Source: Chara braunii
Lineage: Eukaryota; Streptophyta; Charophyceae; Charales; Characeae
NCBI GenBank assembly: GCA_003427395.1
Contig: BFEA01000840.1
Location: 311,538-359,439, forward strand
Direction of reading: 5' to 3'
Length of the DNA stretch: 47,902 nt
Shown here: in pieces, positions 41,955 through 47,902 of the stretch
Layout: every line of letters begins with the position of its first letter
Numbering within the stretch: position 1 is the stretch's first letter
Translations under genes and position numbers: made by a program
The notes under the pieces: model-generated
The model's input: the letters and a program-made list of their open reading frames with translations, nothing else
The model's database searches: none
What the model was told of the DNA's origin: nothing

Positions 41955-42240
41955 ATGCGGAAGTGTGCTAAGATCCATACTTGTTTATAATGAGCAAGGT
42001 GTGCCTGATATGGGGAAGTGTGCCGAGATCCGATGAGCAAGGCGCCTTGATTGTGTCCTTATCGGAGAAGTTTGATAAGTGTGCTGAGATCCATACTAAG
42101 TCTTATTTTCGATTGTGATGAGAAAGGCGCCTTGATTGTATCCTTGTCGGAGAAGTTTGATAAGTGTGCTGAGATCCATACTTATTTCTGATCGTGATGA
42201 GCAAGGTGCCTTGATTGTGATGAGCAAGGTGCCTTGAGCA
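41955..42240. repeat. ~85-bp tandem repeat, about three copies
   Basis: GATAAGTGTGCTGAGATCC begins at 42074 and 42159, with variants upstream. GATGAGCAAGG(C/T)GCCTTGATTG recurs between them. Confidence 0.75.
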
Positions 42241-42406
42241 GCACAACCTGCGAACCCCACTGATGGATAATCACAGCAACACAATGAAGTCGACTCCTTG
42301 TTGTGTTTGAATGTTGGAACGTCGAAAGTTCCAGTGGACAGAGTTGAGGAAGGGAAGAAGGGAACTACCGCGCTTACTGCTCCGGGATTGAGCCTTCCCC
42401 CAATCC

Positions 42407-42433
42407 CCCATAAGAGCAGCGTGCTCTTATGGG
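42407..42433. repeat. Perfect 12-bp hairpin with 3-nt loop
   Basis: CCCATAAGAGCA, GCG, TGCTCTTATGGG. Its right arm starts a block (TCTTATGGGTGCCACATAGT) that is repeated 80 bp downstream at 42505. The two block copies flank a GGCC-rich palindromic stretch. Confidence 0.85.
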
Positions 42434-42539
42434 TGCCACATAGTGCGCCGGCCCGCATCGGGGCCGGCCACCTTAATCCAGGCCGACTTCATGTCGGGCA
42501 CTGGTCTTATGGGTGCCACATAGTGCGTCGCGTTGCGGT

Positions 42540-42629
42540 GGCACGAGCGGAAATAGGGATTTGAACCCCCAACCTTACGTTTCTCACACATGGCTTGTGA
42601 ATGATGTAGCGTAAGCTCACACCCGTGCC
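42540..42629 (-). other. tRNA-like sequence (box B / T-arm), possible SINE head
   Basis: The minus strand contains GGGGGTTCAAATCCC, a canonical T-arm. The 90-nt block opens GGCACG and closes CGTGCC, which can pair. The D-arm and box A are not convincing and an extra 7 nt separates T-stem and the closing stem. It is therefore not a good tRNA gene, but could be a tRNA-derived repeat. Confidence 0.3.
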
Positions 42630-42984
42630 TATATAGGCCAGGCGCGCGCTCGCAGCGGAATAACCAACAAGAAAAAGTTATGGGTGCACCCGAGCAGTGG
42701 GGCGGAACAGGCAGTTGGACAGCAGGCGACCACTGCGGTGAATTCAGAGAATCCAGTGCCCCCATAGAGTTGCTCCTAGCGAGACCGTTACGTGATGGAG
42801 CAGGGGCGACTCACAGCACGAGGAAACGCAAGCAGTACCGCGGACGACACGTGGAAATGCACGATGAATCTCACGCCCGCGACTGTGTCTAAAACTGCCA
42901 TGCACCCCAAAAAAATTTCCACAAGTGGACTAATTCTAAGAGCAGTGCAAAAGCAGAACAGGACGAGGACAGGTGAAAACGAAC

Positions 42985-43130
42985 GAGCACCGTCATCGCA
43001 ATTTCGGATACCGGCGGACTACAGTCTCTTCGCCCCCGCCCCCGACAAGAGTCTTATGTAGGTTGTCGTACATGCAATAATAATCATAGAGCGCAACACG
43101 AGTTGTTCTACTGCACGAAAAGAGAGTGAC
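42985..43130. repeat. Single-arm copy of the 43.3-kb palindrome unit
   Basis: GCACCGTCATCG, TTCGGATACCGGCGGACTACAG and TCTTCGCCCCCGCCC resemble the left arm at 43278-43343. The next part (ATCATAGAGCGCAACACGAGT) matches the flank right of the palindrome at 43450. Confidence 0.7.
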
Positions 43131-43264
43131 AGAACATCATTTAAGGGCTAGACGATACGCGAGAACACAGATGCCTTCAAATAGCAAAATTGCAAACCGT
43201 CGTGACAAGCAAGGGGTAACAATCCAATTCCACGCCTTACTTTCCACACACAACATACAGAGGA

Positions 43265-43442
43265 AGTGAATCGCACAAGGCACCGACATCGAAAGTTCGG
43301 ATGCCGACGGAGTACAGCCTCTTCGCCCCCCCCCGACAACAATCTTATGTACCACAACCTACATGAGATTGTTGCCGGGGGGGCGAAGAGGCTGTAGTCC
43401 GCCGATATCCGAACTTTCGATGTCGGTGCCCTGTGCGTTTCA
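43265..43442. repeat. Large imperfect palindrome, arms of about 75-80 bp
   Basis: The left arm begins GTGAATCGCACAAGGCACCG and runs to TCTTATGTA. The right arm begins TACATGAGATTGTTG and ends CGATGTCGGTGCC, then GTGCGTTTCAC. The arms include the KSAGI-type 20-bp motif in opposite orientations and a C8/G7 run. It is likely a fold-back or MITE-like element. Confidence 0.85.
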
Positions 43443-43661
43443 CTTGCAATAGAAATCATAAAGCGCAACACGAATTGTTCCACTGCACGAGAAGAGACTC
43501 AATTGACGAAGTTTACACATGGAAAAGTCATCCAACTACAAGAAAACAATGTTGAACTGCACGAAAATAGTACCACTGCCATACCGACAACGAGCATACC
43601 AAATACAATTGCCACAGAACGAAATACATTTATAGAATTTTGTACAAGTCATTGAAAACTG

Positions 43662-44400
43662 TCAAAGACAATGTCCTTCCAAGAGACATGTTGCCAGTTG
43701 TCGTCTAATAACAGGCAAATCTTTACTCGAGAATCTGAAAGGGGGTCGATCACCACGTTGCAACAGCGTTGCAAATGTCAACATGAACACCCCGCAACTA
43801 GCTCCATCAACTTGCATTGGAACTCCTTCCACAACAAATTTTCTGACCATATTCTTCCAACTCCTATCCGACCGGCTATGTGAGGTATGGCGTTCTAAAT
43901 ACTATACAATCAACTCGAAAACACTACGGTAGAAACTGGAATCGGCTTTAACGCGAGGAAAAGAGTCAAAAATTTCAAAGACATTGTCTCTCAAATTAAC
44001 GGAAAGTAGGATCCAGTGATCGTTATGTTTGTGCACCGGAACGAAGATCATATCGAACTGATGCAGATTAACGTTTTTAACCCACCTCTCCACCCCAGTG
44101 TGTCCTCGAAGTTGCAGCATACTGAAGAAAGAAAGAATTAAAGTTGAAGATTCGAAGGCCTGATGGCCGTGCACGTGTCGAGGATGCCGTCGACCCCAAA
44201 AGGGCCACGTAGAAATTCACCACCTCATCGTTGATCTTGCCATTGGCTTGCAAAACGGTGAGCATATCTTTCGCCGTGATTCTGAATTGATTATCCGCAA
44301 AGAAAGAGAGGACATGATGACGAGGCACCACGCTGCGAGAAACATCGTCCATAACCCGCGAGACTCGAGGCGCAATCACCGTACTGAAATGCCCCCCCCA
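43662..44400 (-). pseudogene. Ulp1-like (C48 family) cysteine protease, broken
   Basis: Minus-strand peptides in order are DMLTVLQANGKINDEVVNFYVALL (split helix of the N-terminal substrate-binding part), MIFVPVHKHNDHWILLSVNL (catalytic His in HW), EIFDSF (catalytic Asp) and PMQVDGASCGVFML (Gln and catalytic Cys). The order and the motifs are those of Ulp1/SENP SUMO proteases, which in plants are also carried by some Mutator-like transposons. A frameshift in a CTTT-type run near 44140 and a TAG near 43902 (Gln expected) break it. The three catalytic residues are all still present. Confidence 0.75.
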
Positions 44401-44842
44401 GGCTGCAGGTGCTGTGGCCCGAGCTGCACATCATCGACCAACGCACACGCGGGGAAGTGAGAAAGGAAGTTCTAAAGGTTGTCGTTCACCGCACGACACG
44501 TCGCTAAGTATTTTTCATACATGGTCTGACCCCTAGTCACAGATCGTGGATATATTCCCTTCTCCGCAGGTAGAAGGGATAAACATTCGTCAATGGCTAA
44601 GGCATGCTCCTTCTCTCCAATCTCGATATCAACCCCTGATGCCTTTAACATATTCTTGTTTCTTGTCGTGAATCTCGAAAGTTTCTACAATACACGTGCC
44701 GGATATTTCGATAAACTCCTTTTTCGAGACGACCGGACCCCTGTAAACAGAGAACAGACAGAACCCGAAATGAATATATGATTCCCAGGAGGAGTTCAAC
44801 GAAAGTGACAATGTGAAAGATAATGTAGCCCACAAGCATGCG
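44401..44842. other. No gene seen between the protease fragment and the fold-back
   Basis: On the minus strand short frames (for example near 44892-44629) could be upstream coding of the protease gene, but no motif is recognisable. Confidence 0.3.
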
Positions 44843-45450
44843 TGCATTCGGACATAAAACGACGAGCGTTGTCGGGCCCGAGACCCCAGCACATGACGAC
44901 GAAGACCACATCAGGCCAAAGAAGAGGAACGCCTACCAATGCTGAAGTTCAGATTTCGGCGGACTTGGAGCTACGACTAGCAGACAGGGACCAGCCGGGT
45001 TTGGTCCTGACACTGGAACTGCGGTGACCGGAGGAAACCGGAACTTCGAAGGGAATGTTTTCTAGACCGCCGGTATCCGCACTACAAGTGTCGGCGCGAG
45101 GTGGAAAGTCGGCAGTTGCCGATGTGCGGATTCCAGCGGACTTGCAGGCACAGTTTGCAAACATCGACCAACGGGGCGTGCTCCACCTCGCGCCGGCACT
45201 TGTAGTTCAGATGCCGGCGGACTTCAGAACAGACCTTCCGTATTACCGTTTTTCCGGCGGTTTCCGCAGTTCCAGTGTCAGGACCAAACCCGGTTCTGCG
45301 ACCTGACCTGCTGGTTGTAGCTGCAAGTCCGCGGGAATCCGAACTTCGACATTTGTAAACATTCCTCTTCGTTGGCGTGATGTGGTCTTTCGTCGTCATG
45401 TGCAGGGTTCTCGGGCTAGACTGCGCTCGTCGTTTTATGTGCGAATGCAC
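44843..45450. repeat. ~600-bp fold-back element (nested inverted repeats)
   Basis: The left arm (GCATTCGGACATAAAACGAC onward, 44843 to about 45040) is the inverted copy of about 45260-45450, roughly 80 percent alike by eye. An inner pair is CACTACAAGTGTCGGCGCGA (45080 region) with its reverse complement ending about 45210. Five copies of the 20-bp KSAGI-type motif lie in it. It is probably a fold-back or MITE inserted between the protease fragment and the upstream ORF. Confidence 0.8.
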
Positions 45451-45762
45451 ACAAGCTCGTCGATGCGAAAATCGTTTATCGAACGGTCTGTCTTGTAGTC
45501 TGCCGGTATCCACACTACAGGTGTCGGCCAGAGACAGAAAATCGAGACGGCGACAGAGGACTTGTAGTTTTGTAGAGGGAGGAGCGGATCAGCGGTCGCA
45601 GAATAAAGCGTGACGGTGTGTTAAGGAACAAGAGGCCAATTGGTCCTCGCTGACAAGTAAAGCAGAATTTTGTCCATCTAACGTGGGGCATAAACTGGCA
45701 AGGGGGTTGACAGACAGCGTCGACAATCCCGAAACGCGGGAGTGCTGACATCGCGACGATCA
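45451..45762. other. No gene seen
   Basis: It contains one more copy of the KSAGI-type motif (45495-45520) and no supported ORF. Confidence 0.3.
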
Positions 45763-47902
45763 TCAATGCTTACCAACTTGTTTTTCTTTCCGCTCCTTCG
45801 TCAGCGACGAGGGCGCTGGTAAGGCGAGGACAGCCAGGGCCGGAGTGCCTACCCTGCACTTTTTTGGGGACGTGACATGCTGGCGGCCCCCAACAACCCC
45901 CCCCCTTCCTCCTGTGAGCGGTGACGAGGGTACCGGAAAGCACGGCTGGATGAGCGCCAAGTCCCTGGCCACGAAAGTGTCGTTGCTGAGAAGGGCATCG
46001 TCTTTTGACGGGGTGGATGGAAGTGTTTTAGCTTGCACGTCGCCCAGTATGCTATCGATGACCTCGTTGACGCTAAGACGGTGAGTCGTTTTCGCCGGGC
46101 TCACTTTCATGATAGCCTTGTCGCACCCGTCGGGGGGATGCACCGCCGTGGCCAGGTGGTGGGTGTCATATTCTTCGTGGTCCACGGAAAGGCCACTAAC
46201 CACCTGCGTCTCCATATCCATCGTCGTCGCGTCGTCGTCGATATCACCTTCACCTGGTCTGGCGTACACTAGACCGAACGAATCAGATGTCTCCCCACAG
46301 ACATCCTCGTCTCCGGCATCCACCCTTTCCTCGTCCGTAATACTGAGTCCTCCTTCTTCACCGTCTTCCCCGTCGTGCAATGTAATTAACTCCTTCTCTC
46401 GCCCTTCGTCTCCTTCTCCCCCCTCCTCCCATTCTCCTTCTTCTTCCCCTCCCTCGACTTGCACCCATTCTTCCCCCCCGTCAGTCTCACGCGACTCGGC
46501 TCCTTGCAGCCGCATCAAGGCGGATCCCAAGGAGCGGTCGTCTGTATGAACAGACGTACCACCTTCCTTCGTCCCTGCCTCCCCCGACTGCAGGCACGTC
46601 ATGGACGAAGTACAGATACCGGCGGACTTCGTCGCAAGGAAGGCGGACGGTGCTGCACCAGCAATCTCTCTCTGTGACTCTGCAGATCAGCCTTGTCCAA
46701 GGGCCGGCGGCGTCGCCTCCCGCACAGCCAGGGCGGCGCCCATCTCCGACGCCTGTGCTCCTGTAGAGCTCCGCTGGACTGGTACACTCGCCTGAACGTC
46801 GTCCGCCCTGGCAGGGATGCCCGCGGACTTGCCCTTCACGGTGGAGACAGGATCCCCTGCACATGAGCCCCACCCCACTTCATCGGAGGAGCCCAAAGCA
46901 GTCCACGAGGGAAGGGCCGCCTGCTCCAGAGTCGTCGAAGTGCAGATGTCGGCCGACTTCGCTGCCTCCATGGGCACTGGGTCCTCCGTCTGCGAAGTTC
47001 GGATGCGGGTGAACTTCCCCGACTTGCCGCTCCCTGCTGTTGGGGAGTGTGTGACGTTCACCCCCCCTTCCCCCACGCCGCTGTGCGCGATCCTGCCCTG
47101 ACCGCTAGGGGCAGGCGATGATGCCGGCACGCTTCCCCCTGATGTCGTATGGCCACTGCCTCCGCCACCTCCTTCCTCGTGGCCACTGCCTCCGCCCCCT
47201 CCGGCCCCGGGGGGGCTCGGAGGTCCTCCTCCCACACTACCCTGGGTCCCTGTCGATGGGGGTACTTTCCAGTTCACCTTTTTCTTTGAAGGGCTCGTCT
47301 CGAGGTCGTAGAAATCGTCAGATAGTTCCAACCACTGCTTGTCCTGAAGTTCCCGGAACAAGTGATTAGCAGTGGTAATGATGGCCGGGTCGGCGGGCTG
47401 CAGGTTGCTGTTCTCTGACGTCACTTTGTCCACCACAGCACTCCTCGCGATATCCAAGTAGTCGGACTTGGCCAGGCGCTCGGACGGCTTCCATTCCCCA
47501 TCAGTGTCGACTATGGCCATGACCCACTCCCCCTTCCGAATTGCGGGCAGGATCGTCCCCGGGTGCCAAATCATGTCATGACCCCAGTCTGCCTCCGTGG
47601 AACGCGTGTGGTCGTGCCCTTCGAAGTGGATGTTCTCATCTTTCCGAGAAGGATGTTGCAGGGGGACTTTACACCCTAGACGCAGAGGAGGAGGCGCAGC
47701 AGGCCGAGGTGTCAATCTCGCCAACAGCTTACTAGGGGTCCTCCGCACGGGCGTCGCTTGTGCAGGCCGGTTTGTTGAGGGACTCGCCGACGAGGAGGCC
47801 GGGGATGGGAGCACCGGAGCAAGGCGGTAGTCGATGTCAATTTCCTCGGTGTCGCTATCCTCCTCAGGTGCACCGGTGTCGAAGACAACACCGGTGAGGG
47901 AC
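45763..47902 (-). pseudogene. Long acidic ORF, 5' end outside window, one internal TGA
   Basis: One minus-strand frame is open from the window edge (47902) to 45763 except for a single TGA at 46687-46689, where CGA is a likely ancestor. The N-terminal part has a Ser/Pro/Arg-rich start, then a globular-looking segment (DMIWHPGTILPAIRKGEWVMAI, then KSDYLDIARSAVVDKV), a Gly/Ser-rich linker, and three KSAGI-type octapeptides. After the TGA it reads KSAGICTSS, a strongly acidic linker (many EEGGE) and SVNEVIDSILGDVQAK. No known domain is seen. The Ulp1-like fragment lies downstream on the same strand, so the two may have been one gene with a C-terminal protease. That link is inference. There is no visible start codon. 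Confidence 0.55.

Larger units (their letters stand above)
43001..47020. repeat. Dispersed 20-bp motif GTTCGGATRCCGGCGGACTT, about 13 copies
   Basis: Copies lie near 43001, 43294, 43392 (inverted), 44944, 45065 (inverted), 45121, 45201, 45324 (inverted), 45495 (inverted), 46607, 46811, 46937 and 46993. In one frame on the minus strand it reads KSAGIRTS or near variants, and in the 45763-47902 ORF these octapeptides are in frame. Flanks differ between most copies. Confidence 0.8.

Overview
This window is eukaryotic, gene-poor and saturated with transposable elements. I see long decayed Ty3/gypsy-type LTR-retrotransposon coding regions, satellites and minisatellites, fold-back repeats, and very little that could be a normal host gene. 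The primer-binding site of one element resembles the 3' end of plant tRNA-Asp, and the gag/pol style is typical of the green lineage. I therefore favour a plant-lineage genome, most likely a repeat-rich streptophyte alga or early land plant (Chara-like is my guess). The species cannot be proved from the sequence. Two assembly artefacts are visible: an untrimmed Nextera mate-pair junction adapter at 8841-8878, and a single N at 30975 between two copies of the same 95 bp.

Layout. 1-1043 is a satellite of exact 173-bp units, followed by a purine tract. 1294-5010 is T/C-rich DNA full of small hairpins and ends in a 51-bp minisatellite with an alternating A/B unit. 5435-6053 (minus) is a broken C-terminal piece of a DNMT3-like cytosine-5 DNA methyltransferase. 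6290-8100 holds further minisatellites. 8256-15934 (minus) is element A, a Ty3-like element with a primer-binding site, an upstream array of repeated domains, gag, protease, RT and RNase H, but no integrase. 16527-17042 holds one more copy of the array domain beyond the PBS. 17043-20237 has no recognisable gene. 20238-21209 and 40868-41838 are an inverted-repeat pair enclosing about 19.7 kb. 24467-35014 (plus) is element B: four tandem copies of a roughly 270-residue protein, then gag, protease, RT, RNase H and integrase. 35126-35985 is an unknown degraded ORF. 36640-37757 (plus) is element C, an integrase only. 37758-42900 is mostly repeats. 43265-45450 contains palindromes and a broken Ulp1-like (C48) protease. 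45763-47902 (minus) is a long acidic ORF that runs off the window.

Most interesting. Both gag-pol elements carry, at the same place before gag, an array of tandemly duplicated domains that I do not recognise. Element B has four copies, each restarting with a Met-Ala-Arg-like N-terminus, and element A has at least five. This may be a retroelement-associated protein family that diversifies by tandem duplication. Second, element A stops just before the integrase zinc finger, and element C begins inside such a finger on the opposite strand. One inversion of about 28 kb, real or a scaffolding error, would join them into one element. Third, a motif of about 20 bp that reads KSAGIRTS on one strand recurs about 13 times in 43-47 kb, in both orientations, inside and outside ORFs. 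Most premature stops fit C-to-T or G-to-A transitions, as expected for old methylated transposons.
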